Below are positions 1-8,103 of a DNA stretch of 64,000 nucleotides, in pieces. This DNA comes from Acrocarpospora corrugata (lineage in GTDB: Bacteria; Actinomycetota; Actinomycetes; Streptosporangiales; Streptosporangiaceae): contig NZ_BLAD01000050.1 in the NCBI RefSeq assembly GCF_009687845.1, positions 1 to 64,000 of the forward strand, in the 5' to 3' direction. How positions within the stretch are numbered: position 1 is the stretch's first letter; the number at the start of each line of letters is the position of its first letter. Both the position numbers and the translations under genes were made by a program. The notes beneath the pieces were generated by a model. That model ran no database searches. It was not told the DNA's origin and saw only the letters and a list, made by a program, of their open reading frames with translations.

Positions 1-260
1 AAGGACCGCAACGGACCAAGGCGCTGGGCCTGGCCAGCGGCCTGCTGTACACCGCCATCCAGTTCGGCACCGCCCTCGGCCTGTCGGCGGTGACCGCCGT
101 CAACGTGGCGGCCCTCGGCGAGGGCATCTCACCGCAGGCCGCCCTCCAGACCGCCCTGATCGTCCCGGTCGTCGCCGCGATCCTGGGCGCGATCGTCATC
201 GCGTTCGGGCTCCGCACCGGTTCCAGCCGAAGTCCGGATGGAGCGCTGTCGTTACGCTGA
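1..260 (+). CDS. MFS transporter, C-terminal fragment
   Basis: Open reading frame running in from the left edge (codons start at base 3) and stopping at the TGA at 258-260. The visible 85 residues contain two hydrophobic helices, around LLYTAIQFGTALGLSAV and ALIVPVVAAILGAIVIAF, followed by a short polar tail. This is the layout of the last two helices of a 12-14 helix major facilitator drug-efflux permease. The substrate cannot be inferred from this piece. Its stop overlaps the end of the convergent DUF6807 gene by 9 bases. The MFS assignment rests on helix pattern and general resemblance only. Confidence 0.6.
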   Translation, partial: GPQRTKALGLASGLLYTAIQFGTALGLSAVTAVNVAALGEGISPQAALQTALIVPVVAAILGAIVIAFGLRTGSSRSPDGALSLR

Positions 261-1100
261 TCCTCGCTTGCTGAACGACGTCCAGTTCTCCTCGATGACC
301 GGGGTCGCGACGGGCTCGCCGTAGACCGCGACGCGGTGCCGGAAGCTCCGCGCCTCGCCCGCGCCGATCCGCCAGGCCCCGGCCACGCACACGCTCGGCC
401 CGATCCCGAGCTCGTTGTCCACCCGCCAGGGCACCGGATGCTCCGCGTTCGAAGGATGATCCATGACCACCACGAGCACGTCGCCTTCGTGACCGGGCAC
501 GGGCATCCGGGCGGCGGCCCAGGTCGCCCGCTGCCCCTCGGCCTCCGGGCCGCTCTGCCCGGCACTGTTGAAGGCCGTCCCGCCTGCCTCGGCCCGGTAC
601 GGCATCCGCAGGAACAGCCCCCCGTAGGCGTACTGCCCGAAAGTGACCGGCTCGTCGGCGTGGAAGGTCAACGTCAGATCCAGGTCATACCAGTCGCCGT
701 GATCGGCGAACTCCCACTCCTGGGTCTCCCGCAGCAACAGCTCCCCCGACGGGTACCGATACTCGGTCGACACCCCCCACGTCGCCAGGTTCCCCTCCAC
801 CCGCGGCGCGCCGAGCAGCCGCGGGTGGAAGGTCCCGTCCTGGTCCGCACGCTCGGGCCGCAGTCCCTCCATCCAGAACCCGATCCCGTTCACGTCGTTG
901 AGCCCGACGTACAGACCGTGCTGCCACGGGTGGTGCGCGGGGGCGTCCTCGGTGACGGCCGCCGTGCCGCCGGGCACGACGATCGGATGGATGTACGGGC
1001 GACGGTCGGCCGCCGCGTTCTGGACGAGCACGGGCGTCGACGACCCCGTACGGAAAACGCTGACCCGGTCCGCCCCGGTTTCGATGATGACGTCAGGCAC
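252..1100 (-). CDS. DUF6807 (PmoA-like) family protein
   Basis: A 282-residue cytoplasmic protein starting at a GTG that overlaps the stop of the upstream Gfo/Idh gene (8-nt overlap), so the two are translationally coupled. The RRPYIHPIVVPGG and HHPWQHGLYVGLNDVNG segments are typical of the DUF6807 family, often labelled PmoA but unrelated to a proven methane monooxygenase function. Family members usually sit beside Gfo/Idh/MocA oxidoreductases and sugar regulators, as here, so a role in carbohydrate or sugar-acid catabolism is an inference. There is no signal peptide. Length is normal for the family. Confidence 0.85.
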   Translation of the reverse strand: MPDVIIETGADRVSVFRTGSSTPVLVQNAAADRRPYIHPIVVPGGTAAVTEDAPAHHPWQHGLYVGLNDVNGIGFWMEGLRPERADQDGTFHPRLLGAPRVEGNLATWGVSTEYRYPSGELLLRETQEWEFADHGDWYDLDLTLTFHADEPVTFGQYAYGGLFLRMPYRAEAGGTAFNSAGQSGPEAEGQRATWAAARMPVPGHEGDVLVVVMDHPSNAEHPVPWRVDNELGIGPSVCVAGAWRIGAGEARSFRHRVAVYGEPVATPVIEENWTSFSKRGSA

Positions 1101-2208
1101 TGTGCTCTCCGTTCGTGAAAACCGGCAGTTCGACCTCGGCGCCGGTGAGGGCCGACTCGTGGGCGCAGATGCCGGCGCTGGTCCAGTTCGCCGACGCGTG
1201 CACGCCGGGGAAGGGCTCGCGCCCTTCGAGGATGCTCATCAAGAACTCGTGCGCCAGGTGCGGGTGCGAGCCACCGTGCCCGCTGCCCTGGGTGAACGAG
1301 AGGTGCTGGTTCTGGGTCGCGTCGTAGACGCCGCGGGTGGTGAACTCGCGGATCTCCGCGGGCAGCCGGTCGGCGTAGTCGGGGATCTCGACCCGCTCGC
1401 CGTCCTCGCCGGTGAACACGACCGGGTGCTCGCGCTCCAGCTGCTGCCATTCGTAGCTCTTGCGCTCGCCGAACACGTCGAAGCTCTCCACGTACTCGCG
1501 GGCGACGTCGTACAAGGATCGGGTGACCTCCATCGCCAGGTCGGAGTCCCGGAGCTGGAACAGCGCGCTCTCCACGGCGAAGGCCAGCCCGCCTACCGGG
1601 TCGCGGCCGTTGACCCGGCCCGAGCCGAGGCAGCGCACCGAGTGCGCCTCCCGCCCGGCGAGCGCGAGCAGCGGCGCCACCGCGTGCGTGGCGTAGTGCA
1701 TCGGGGCCATCTTCTCCCAGTAGTCCGGCCAGCCCGCCATCTCCTGCATGTGCGCGCCGCGCAGGAACTGGATGCGCCCGAGCTCCCCGCTGTCCACCAG
1801 CTGCTTGGTGTAGAGGAACTCCCGCGTGTAAACAGCGGTTTCCATCATCATGTACGACTTCCCGGACGCCTCCTGGGCCTTGACGACCCGGGCGCAATCT
1901 TCCAGGGAGACCGCCATCGGCACCGTACAGGCCACATGTTTGCCCGCGTCGAGCGCGGCCACCGACTGGTCGGCGTGCGCCTCGATCGGGGTGTTGATGT
2001 GCACCGCGTCGATGTCGGGGTCCGCCAGCATCCGCGCGTAGTCGGTGTAGCGGGCCGCGATCCCGAAGTGGTCCGCGATCTGGTTGAGCGGTTCCTCGGA
2101 CCGCTGGCACACCGCGACCAGTTCGGCGTTCGGGTGCGCCTGGTAGATCGGAATGAACTCCGCGCCGAACCCGAGGCCGACGATGGCGATACGTACCTTT
2201 TGCGTCAT
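1093..2208 (-). CDS. Gfo/Idh/MocA family NAD(P)-dependent oxidoreductase
   Basis: A 371-residue protein. The chosen ATG at 2208 is preceded by AAAGG; an upstream in-frame extension to 2265 lacks a ribosome site. The N-terminal Rossmann motif IAIVGLGFGAEFIP binds NAD(P), and the family lysine motif appears in the DAGKHVACTVPMA region (family EKP-like position, here TVP, so the catalytic Lys is not obvious). The C-terminal alpha/beta domain continues to the stop. Such enzymes oxidise or reduce sugars, inositols or amino sugars. It forms a two-gene operon with the DUF6807 gene and is divergent from a XylR-like regulator that probably controls it. The exact substrate is unknown. Confidence 0.88.
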   Translation of the reverse strand: MTQKVRIAIVGLGFGAEFIPIYQAHPNAELVAVCQRSEEPLNQIADHFGIAARYTDYARMLADPDIDAVHINTPIEAHADQSVAALDAGKHVACTVPMAVSLEDCARVVKAQEASGKSYMMMETAVYTREFLYTKQLVDSGELGRIQFLRGAHMQEMAGWPDYWEKMAPMHYATHAVAPLLALAGREAHSVRCLGSGRVNGRDPVGGLAFAVESALFQLRDSDLAMEVTRSLYDVAREYVESFDVFGERKSYEWQQLEREHPVVFTGEDGERVEIPDYADRLPAEIREFTTRGVYDATQNQHLSFTQGSGHGGSHPHLAHEFLMSILEGREPFPGVHASANWTSAGICAHESALTGAEVELPVFTNGEHSA

Positions 2209-2336
2209 TCGTGGACCTTTCTTCGCTATTGGTCCAAGGTACGGAGAGAGCATCGGCGCGACCATGAACTATTTCGCTGCGGTCCTTAGATTTAGTACAC
2301 TCCCGAGCCAGTCATCCGGGAGCGGGGGACAAGACG
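2209..2336. promoter_or_regulatory. Divergent promoter region with direct repeat
   Basis: A 128-bp region between the oxidoreductase operon and the XylR-like gene. It contains two similar sequences in the same orientation, TTCGCTATTGGTCC at 2222-2235 and TTCGCTGCGGTCC at 2273-2285, about 51 bp apart. XylR-type regulators bind direct repeats, so these may be the operator half-sites. This is inference from the sequence alone. Confidence 0.4.
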
Positions 2337-3530
2337 GTGGATACAGCATCTGACCTGGTCGAAGCCCAGCGGCGCGGCACGGACACTCGGCATGTGGCGC
2401 TGCTCGTCGAGACCTCCAACGCCTACGCCAGGGGCCTCCTGGTCGGCATCAAAAAATACCTGGTCACGCACCCCGGCTGGTCCATCTACCTGGGCGAACA
2501 CAGCCGGCACGAGACCGACCTGTCCTGGCTGGACGGCTGGCGCGGCGACGGCGTGCTGGCCCGCATCGAGAACGAGGAGACCGCCCGGCACGTCCGGCGG
2601 CTGGGCCTGCCCGCCGTCGACCTCAGCGCGGCCTACCTGGCGCCCGAGCTGCCCTGCGTCGAGACCGACGACGACGTCATCGCCCGGCTGGCGGTCCAGC
2701 ACTTCGTGGTCCGCGGCCTGCGGACGCTCGCGTACTGCGGCGACGCCCGGTTCGGCTGGTCGGTGAAGCGGGGCGCCCGGTTCGCCGCCCACGCCGCCCA
2801 GCATGGGCTCACCGCCCTCGAATTCCGGATGGAGCACTCCCGCACCCTCGCCGGCGAACGGCTGGCGATGGCCGACTGGCTGCTCGGCCTGCCCTCCCCG
2901 GTCGGCGTCCTGGCCTGCTACGACATCGCGGGACAGGAACTGCTGGAAGCCTGCAAGATCGCGAACCTGGCGGTCCCGGACAGCGTGGCCGTGCTCGGGG
3001 TCGACAACGACGAGCTGATCTGTAACCTCACCTCGCCGCCGCTCTCCAGCATCCAGCCGGACAGCACCCGCACCGGCTTCCTGGCGGCGTCCCTGCTCGA
3101 CGAGATGATGTCGGGCCAGGCCCCCGACCCGCAGCTCTACCTGATCGAACCGCTGCGGATCGTGACCCGCCAGTCCTCCGACATCCTGGCCGTCGGCGAC
3201 CCCCTCGTGGCGCAGGCGCTCCAGCTGATCCGGGACCGGGCCGACGAGGGCGTCCCGGTCGCGGCCGTGCAGCGCCACGTCGGGCTGTCCCGCCGGTCGC
3301 TGGACTACCGCTTCATCCAGGTCCTCGGCCGGACCGTGCACGAGGAGATCAACCGGGTCCGGATGGAACGACTGGCCGACCTGTTGATCCAGACCGACTG
3401 GCCACTGCCCCAGATCGCCGAACGCCTCCACTTCAGCCACGCGGAGTACATGGGCGTGGCCTTCAAGAAGTTCACCGGCAAGTCCCCCGGCGAATACCGG
3501 CGGGCCAACCGCTCAAACCGGCCGAATTAG
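2337..3530 (+). CDS. XylR-type transcriptional regulator (LacI-like sensor + AraC HTH)
   Basis: A 397-residue regulator starting at GTG 2337 with GGGGGA upstream. Residues about 15-290 form a periplasmic-binding-protein-like sugar sensor: HVALLVETSNAYARGLL is the typical first strand and helix, and SVAVLGVDNDELIC is the LacI-family hinge-proximal segment. Residues about 295-390 form an AraC-type double helix-turn-helix (VQRHVGLSRRSLDYRF and IAERLHFSHAEYMGVAFKKFTG). This architecture is that of E. coli XylR. It is probably an activator of the divergent oxidoreductase/DUF6807 operon in response to a sugar; the effector is unknown. Confidence 0.9.
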   Translation: MDTASDLVEAQRRGTDTRHVALLVETSNAYARGLLVGIKKYLVTHPGWSIYLGEHSRHETDLSWLDGWRGDGVLARIENEETARHVRRLGLPAVDLSAAYLAPELPCVETDDDVIARLAVQHFVVRGLRTLAYCGDARFGWSVKRGARFAAHAAQHGLTALEFRMEHSRTLAGERLAMADWLLGLPSPVGVLACYDIAGQELLEACKIANLAVPDSVAVLGVDNDELICNLTSPPLSSIQPDSTRTGFLAASLLDEMMSGQAPDPQLYLIEPLRIVTRQSSDILAVGDPLVAQALQLIRDRADEGVPVAAVQRHVGLSRRSLDYRFIQVLGRTVHEEINRVRMERLADLLIQTDWPLPQIAERLHFSHAEYMGVAFKKFTGKSPGEYRRANRSNRPN

Positions 3531-3570
3531 CCGCCGGTCCGTCCGGGCGCGGTCAGCTCAGGTGTAGAGG

Positions 3571-4353
3571 TCAGGCGCCGAAGAACTCGGTCAGCGCGGG
3601 TGCCAGTTTGTCGGGGGCCACGTCGTGTGTCTGGTCGGGGATGGTCTGGTGTTCCGCGGTCGGTAGGGCGTTCGCGGTTGCCTTGGCCGCCTGCTGGAGG
3701 GACTGAGGGCTGGCTCCGCCGGCGAGGACTATGGCCGGGATGGTGATCTTCGCGGTCAGGTCGCGTGGTACTCGGCCGCCGGTGAGGATTTCGTCGTCGT
3801 AGGCGAGGGTGAGGGCGATCGCTTCCAGGGTGGCCCAGCCGGGCTGGGCGCGGAAGTTGTCGACAGCCTGGGCGGGCATGCCGACGCGCATCATGAACAG
3901 GGCTACGGCGTCGCCCTTACGGTCGGCGTCGAGGAGTTCGTGGAGTTGTTTGGTGTATTCCGTGATCTGGTCGGTATCGCCGGTCGCGGCCATGAACGGG
4001 GGCTCGTAGAGGGCCAGTTTGGTGATTCCGGATCCGGCTGCGGCGGCCGTGAGGGCGAGGGCCGCGCCGGAGGAGATGCCGTACACGTACGCGTCGCCGC
4101 CGGCTTGTGCGATGAGGGCTTGCAGGTCCTCGATTTCGCGGGCGACCGCGTAGGGCGGGGTGTCCGAGCTTTCGCCCCGGCCGCGTCGGTCGTAGGTGTA
4201 GACCGTGAACGTGTTCTCCAGGAGTGCGGCGAGGGGGCGCATCGGGCCTGCGGCTCGGTAGCACATGGCGCCGTCCACGAGAACGAGCGCGGGCCCGCTG
4301 CCGGCGCGGTCGTAGGCGATGACCGTGCCGTCGGGTGAGGTGATCACTGGCAT
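3571..4353 (-). CDS. Alpha/beta hydrolase
   Basis: A 260-residue protein; the ATG at 4353 follows AAGGAA, and longer in-frame starts have no ribosome site. It shows the nucleophile elbow GISSG near residue 95, a TYDRRGRGESSDTPPY oxyanion/strand-4 region, and a C-terminal QTHDVAP histidine. The last gene of a likely three-gene operon (ArsR regulator, SRPBCC protein, hydrolase), with a 10-bp gap to the SRPBCC gene. The substrate is unknown; the family includes esterases, haloperoxidase-like and carbon-carbon hydrolases. Convergent with the XylR gene. Confidence 0.9.
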   Translation of the reverse strand: MPVITSPDGTVIAYDRAGSGPALVLVDGAMCYRAAGPMRPLAALLENTFTVYTYDRRGRGESSDTPPYAVAREIEDLQALIAQAGGDAYVYGISSGAALALTAAAAGSGITKLALYEPPFMAATGDTDQITEYTKQLHELLDADRKGDAVALFMMRVGMPAQAVDNFRAQPGWATLEAIALTLAYDDEILTGGRVPRDLTAKITIPAIVLAGGASPQSLQQAAKATANALPTAEHQTIPDQTHDVAPDKLAPALTEFFGA

Positions 4354-4363
4354 TTCGTGTTCC

Positions 4364-4810
4364 TTACTCTTGCCGGGCGGCCAGGTAGAGATCGAGACGA
4401 TCGAGGCTGGTGGCGAAACCAGCTCTGGCCTGGGCGCTGAGGTACGCGCTCGGCACATTGCTCTGATGAGTGACCACCTCGGTCCGCCCGTCCTCCAGAT
4501 CGACGAAAGTGATCGTGGTACGCATGCCGCCTTCGACATCGGACTCGATCCAGATCAGGCGGTCGGGACGACGTACCTCCACATAGACGGCCCGCATGAT
4601 GTACGCGCTGCCGTCGGCGTCGTTGACCATGGTCGTTTCGAAGACACCGCCGGGCCGGAGGTCGATGACGATGCCGCCGATCGGTGTCGTCGTCCCGGTG
4701 GGGCCCCAGAAATGGGTGAGGTGCTCCGGGGTGGTCATGCAGTCGAAGAGCAGCTCAGGCGATCCCTGGTGCACCCGCCGGTAGGTCAGTTCGCCGGTCT
4801 CTGTCATCAT
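4364..4810 (-). CDS. SRPBCC (AHSA1-type) domain protein
   Basis: A 148-residue protein of the START-like SRPBCC fold, AHSA1/CalC type: a hydrophobic-cavity protein of about 145 residues with the characteristic LLFDCMTTPEHLTHFWGP and LVDLEDGRTEV-like strands. The ATG at 4810 overlaps the stop of the ArsR gene (ATGA). Pairing of an ArsR regulator with an SRPBCC protein is common in actinobacteria; function in ligand binding or minor catalysis is inferred. Two adjacent ATG codons (4810 and 4807) are possible starts. Confidence 0.88.
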   Translation of the reverse strand: MMTETGELTYRRVHQGSPELLFDCMTTPEHLTHFWGPTGTTTPIGGIVIDLRPGGVFETTMVNDADGSAYIMRAVYVEVRRPDRLIWIESDVEGGMRTTITFVDLEDGRTEVVTHQSNVPSAYLSAQARAGFATSLDRLDLYLAARQE

Positions 4811-5136
4811 TCCGCTTTCCGCAGGGCGGCCAGGTGCTCGTCCAGGCGATCATGGCGATCGGCCCAGATCTGCCGATGCCGCACTATCCAGCCGACCGCC
4901 GCGTCGAGCCGCACCGTGTCCAGAGCACAGGGCCGCGACTGCGCGGTTCGGCTACGTGAGATCAGCCGCGCGTGTTCGAGCACTTTGAGGTGCTTCGACA
5001 CCGCCTGCTGGCTCATCTCGAAGGGTTCCGCGAGCTGGTTCACCGTCGCGTCACCATGAGCCAGCCGCTCCAGGATCGCCCGCCTGGTCGGATCGGCCAA
5101 CGCCGAAAACACCAGACTTAACTCATCAACTGCCAC
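4807..5136 (-). CDS. ArsR family transcriptional regulator
   Basis: A winged-helix regulator of about 109 residues: LVFSALADPTRRAILERLAHG, then FEMSQQAVSKHLKVLEHA as the recognition helix. No cysteine metal-site motif is seen, so it is probably not a classic metal sensor. I prefer the GTG at 5136 (or 5139), because the upstream ATG at 5175 lies inside a 16-bp direct repeat that looks like the operator. It heads the operon with the SRPBCC protein and hydrolase and probably represses itself. Confidence 0.85.
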   Translation of the reverse strand: MAVDELSLVFSALADPTRRAILERLAHGDATVNQLAEPFEMSQQAVSKHLKVLEHARLISRSRTAQSRPCALDTVRLDAAVGWIVRHRQIWADRHDRLDEHLAALRKAE

Positions 5137-5153
5137 CACGTCACCATATCCAC

Positions 5154-5185
5154 AACCAGCTGGTTTCACAACCATCTAGTTTCAC
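5154..5185. promoter_or_regulatory. Tandem 16-bp operator-like repeat
   Basis: Two adjacent 16-bp units, AACCAGCTGGTTTCAC (5154-5169) and AACCATCTAGTTTCAC (5170-5185), differing at two bases. They lie directly upstream of the preferred ArsR start and overlap the residual end of the methyltransferase frame. The first contains the palindrome AACCAGCTGGTT. The 11-mer AGCTGGTTTCA recurs at 5825-5835. A self-regulatory ArsR operator is inferred. Confidence 0.55.
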
Positions 5186-5286
5186 AATGGACGTTTGCGG
5201 GCTCGCAGGATGGCGTCGCGGATGATGACCTCACGGCCTTCTGGGTCGTTGGCGGGGCGTGGCCGGGCTTCGGTGACGAGGATGTC

Positions 5287-5805
5287 TCACTGGTTGGGGT
5301 CGAGGGAGGTCGCGACTTCTTCGGCGGTGAAGAACATCTCGGGGATTTGGGGGCGGGGCATCGGGGTCTGCATATCGCTGGGGTGGTGGCCGACGATGAG
5401 CAAGGTTCCGCCGGGGGCGACCAGCGCGGCCATCCGGGCGAACAGGGCTTCGCGTGGGGCGGTTGGCAGGTGCATGAAGTGCGCAGAGACCAAGTCGAAC
5501 TGGTGTCTATCGGCCCAGGTGGTCACGTCGGCGTGCAGCCAGCGCAGGCGCTCGGCCACGTCGGCGCCGAAGGTTTCGGCGTGTGCGGCAGCGCGTCCCA
5601 GGGCGGTGGTGGAGAAGTCCACCGCGGTGACCCGCCAGCCGCGCGAGGCGAGCCAGAGAGCGTCGGCCCCTTCGCCGCAGCCCACGTCGAGCGCCGTGCC
5701 GACGGGCAGGTCGGAGGCCTCGGCCACGAGTTGGGGGTTGGGCCGCCCGCTCCAGACGGCGGTGTGAGAACGATACCGCTCCTCCCAGGACTGCTCATCG
5801 AACAT
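5287..5805 (-). CDS. Class I SAM methyltransferase, cut short by in-frame TGA
   Basis: The 172-residue product has the SAM-binding motif ALDVGCGEGADALWLASRG and the VSAHFMHLP and LVAPGGTLLIVGHHP strands of a class I methyltransferase. The frame stops at TGA 5287-5289 directly after SLDPNQ, but reading on in the same frame gives another 34 plausible family residues (DILVTEARPRPANDPEGRE and beyond) to a stop at 5182-5184. Homologues I know carry tryptophan (TGG) at such a position, so this looks like a TGG-to-TGA nonsense change removing the last strands. It may be non-functional. The start at 5805 follows AGGAG. Confidence 0.8.
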   Translation of the reverse strand: MFDEQSWEERYRSHTAVWSGRPNPQLVAEASDLPVGTALDVGCGEGADALWLASRGWRVTAVDFSTTALGRAAAHAETFGADVAERLRWLHADVTTWADRHQFDLVSAHFMHLPTAPREALFARMAALVAPGGTLLIVGHHPSDMQTPMPRPQIPEMFFTAEEVATSLDPNQ

Positions 5806-5832
5806 GATCTGTACTCCTTGGCATAGCTGGTT

Positions 5833-6942
5833 TCAGACGCCGTGACGGCTGGCGCCGAGGACCTGCTCGCAGATCTCCCGCTCGGTTTCGGCGGAGAAGG
5901 TCTCGTGCCGACGGCGGTGGGCGGCCACGGCGTGGCGAGTGCCCTCGGCGATCAGGTCGGCGTTGATGGCCGCGGCGGTGTTCAGCCCCGCGGCAGCGGA
6001 ACCGATCACCTGGGCGTAAAGGTTCGCGACGTTGCCGGCGACCCACACCCCGGGGACAGCGGTCAGCCCGGTGGGGTCAGCGGGCACGTAGCTGCCGATG
6101 ACCTGGCCGTCGACCAGCTGCTCGATCGGCTCCAGCCCGAGCGTGGCGAGTACGTCGGCGCGGGCGGTGAATCGCGGCGCGACCACGACGGCCTGGCGTG
6201 GAATGAACTCGCCCGAGCGGAGCCGTACCCCCGTGAGCTGGTCGTCGGTCGTTTCCAGGGCGGCGACCTCGCCCGTCACGACGGCGATCCCCCGCGCCGC
6301 GAGCTGCTCCCGCTGCTCGCCGGTGAGCTCTGGCCCGGTGTGCAGGAACAGCGTCACGTCCGCGCTCAACTGGCGGAACATCATCGCCTGGTGCACCGCC
6401 ATCGGCCCCGTGGCCAGGACGCCGATCGCCTGGTCACGAACCTCCCACCCATGGCAGTACGGGCAGTGCAGAACATCCCGCCCCCACCGCTCCGCCAACC
6501 CGGGCACGTCGGGCAACTCATCCACCAACCCGGTCGCCACCAACAGCCGCCGCGCCGCCACCACCCGCCCATCGGCGAGCTCCACGCGGAATCCGCCACC
6601 GTCCTCCTGGTCGTCCAAGGAACCGGCCGAGACAACGCTCTCCACGTGGAATCTTCCGTGGCCCTCCAGGTCCTCCACGTCCTCCAGGGGACGAGCCGAG
6701 ACGACGCTGCCGGTTACGATCTCGCCGCCGTAGCCGGTCACCTCGGTGCGGCCGATGGCCAGGAGATCGCCGGGGGGTGTGCCCTCGCGAGCCAGGTAGT
6801 TGTGCACTTGGCCCGCTGGGGCGTTGCGCGGGGCACCGGCGTCGACCACCAGCACTGAGCGGCGCGCCCGGGCCAGCGTCAGGGCCGCGCTGAGCCCGGC
6901 TGCGCCGCCGCCAACGATGACAACGTCGTATTTCTCCTCCAT
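5833..6942 (-). CDS. NAD(P)/FAD-dependent oxidoreductase, thioredoxin-reductase-like
   Basis: 369 residues from the ATG at 6942 (AAGGAG at ideal distance). FAD-binding VVIVGGGAAGLSAAL is at the N-terminus, a CPYCHGWEVRD redox/CxxC segment lies mid-protein, and a second FAD motif, VPGVWVAGNVA, lies near the C-terminus. Similar proteins act as low-molecular-weight thioredoxin-reductase-like or cinnamyl/holothin-type disulfide oxidoreductases. An internal tandem duplication of about 21-23 residues (SVVSARPLEDVED... then SVVSAGSLDDQED...) occurs at 6580-6708. Divergent from the XRE-cupin regulator, which probably controls it. Confidence 0.9.
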   Translation of the reverse strand: MEEKYDVVIVGGGAAGLSAALTLARARRSVLVVDAGAPRNAPAGQVHNYLAREGTPPGDLLAIGRTEVTGYGGEIVTGSVVSARPLEDVEDLEGHGRFHVESVVSAGSLDDQEDGGGFRVELADGRVVAARRLLVATGLVDELPDVPGLAERWGRDVLHCPYCHGWEVRDQAIGVLATGPMAVHQAMMFRQLSADVTLFLHTGPELTGEQREQLAARGIAVVTGEVAALETTDDQLTGVRLRSGEFIPRQAVVVAPRFTARADVLATLGLEPIEQLVDGQVIGSYVPADPTGLTAVPGVWVAGNVANLYAQVIGSAAAGLNTAAAINADLIAEGTRHAVAAHRRRHETFSAETEREICEQVLGASRHGV

Positions 6943-7016
6943 GGTGGACGCTCCTTCGTTCGTGAGTACGGCCACGGCGACCGTCTCCGCGCTGGACTAT
7001 CCATCCCCATTGGCAG

Positions 7017-7046
7017 ATTTGACAAATACCGTTGCCAAGACGGCAA
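7017..7046. promoter_or_regulatory. Palindromes in divergent promoter
   Basis: Between the flavoprotein and the XRE-cupin gene lie ATTTGACAAAT (7017-7027) and TTGCC-aagac-GGCAA (7032-7046). A third pairing is possible: TTGGCA at 7010-7015 with TGCCAA at 7033-7038. They sit 10-40 bp before the regulator start, where an autoregulatory XRE operator would be expected. Confidence 0.5.
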
Positions 7047-7055
7047 ACTGGCCGG

Positions 7056-7649
7056 GTGAATGAAGACGCGCCTGCTCTTGACGATGTCCTCGACGCCGTC
7101 GGCCCGCGGCTGCGGGCTCTGCGCCAGCAGAGCGGCGCCACGCTGGCCCAGCTCTCCGAGACCACCGGAATCTCGGTCAGCACACTGTCCCGCCTGGAAT
7201 CCGGCCAGCGCCGCCCCACCCTGGAACTCCTGCTCCCCCTGGCCCGAGCCCACCAACTACCCCTGGACGAACTCGTCGGCGCCCCGACGACCGGCGACCC
7301 GCGCATTCACGGCCGCCCGTTCAGCCGCCATGGCAGAACATTCATCCCCTTGACCCGCCGCCCCGGCGGCCTCCAGGCCTACAAACTGATCATCCCGGCC
7401 CATGACCCGAGCCACGAGCCGAAGCAACGGGTCCACGAAGGCTACGAATGGCTCTACATCCTCTCCGGACGCCTACGCCTTCTACTCGGCGACCACGACC
7501 TGATCCTCACGGCAGGCGAGGCGGCGGAGTTCGACACGCACCTCCCCCACTGGTTCGGCAGCCCAGGCCCCGAACCAGTAGAACTCCTCAGCCTCTTCGG
7601 CCCACAAGGCGAACGCCTCCACATCCGCGCCCGCCCCTCCAACAGCTGA
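7056..7649 (+). CDS. XRE family regulator with cupin sensor domain
   Basis: 197 residues from GTG 7056. The helix-turn-helix occupies residues about 18-72 (LRALRQQSGATLAQLSETTG, then STLSRLESGQRRPTLELL); a small RmlC-like cupin follows at about 110-190 (VHEGYEWLYILSGRLRLLLG, then FDTHLPHWFGSPG). This is the MerR-independent XRE-cupin class that senses small molecules. There is no strong ribosome site, so the message may be leaderless; a TTG at 7032 is an alternative start but lies within the palindrome. Partner of the divergent flavoprotein. Confidence 0.9.
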   Translation: MNEDAPALDDVLDAVGPRLRALRQQSGATLAQLSETTGISVSTLSRLESGQRRPTLELLLPLARAHQLPLDELVGAPTTGDPRIHGRPFSRHGRTFIPLTRRPGGLQAYKLIIPAHDPSHEPKQRVHEGYEWLYILSGRLRLLLGDHDLILTAGEAAEFDTHLPHWFGSPGPEPVELLSLFGPQGERLHIRARPSNS

Positions 7650-7667
7650 TCCCCTCATCCGCGCCTG

Positions 7668-7985
7668 GTGTTCGCGTGGATTCGGAAGCCCCAACAAACG
7701 AGAGCCCCAGCCCGGGTGCGCGCCTCGGCCTGGGGGTGATCGCAAATTCGGATGCGCCGACAGGCGGGAGCCCAAGCTGGACGCGAACCTCAGCCCGAGG
7801 GTGTTCGCGTCGGTACGAATGCCCCAACACGCGAGAGCCCAAGCTGGACGCGGACCTAGGCCCGAAGGTGTCGCGTTGATACAGACACGCCAACACGCGA
7901 GAGCCCAAGCTGGACGCAGACCTCAGCCCGAAGGTGTTCGCATAGATTCGGATGCGTCAATGTGGCTCGGTGTCGAACTCCGCTG
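7668..7985. repeat. Degenerate 65-68 bp tandem repeat, four copies plus a partial one
   Basis: Between 7650 and 8103 there is no convincing gene. Four head-to-tail units begin at 7668, 7736, 7801 and 7868 (lengths 68, 65, 67 and 66), with a partial fifth from 7934. Each has a GTGTTCGCG start, an ATTCGGATGC-like block, GCGAGAGCCCAAGCTGGACGC and a GACCTCAGCCCGAAGG end. Unit lengths that are not multiples of three argue against coding. Function unknown. Confidence 0.8.
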
Positions 7986-8103
7986 AGGTGCGCTCAGGCA
8001 GGGAAGATCCCGCTGTGCTGTGAATCACATGGTGACTCCGTCACGAAACAAGGTTCAGCGTGGTCGTGAGTGCGACGCTCCAGCCAGAAGTGAGGAAATG
8101 CTC

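Noticed and set aside
5287-5289. Selenocysteine at the in-frame TGA of the methyltransferase
   Set aside because: The residue is not a redox position in this family, the expected amino acid is tryptophan, and no SECIS-like hairpin follows.
7668-7985. CRISPR array
   Set aside because: Units are contiguous and similar along their whole length; there are no unique spacers between constant repeats and no cas genes.
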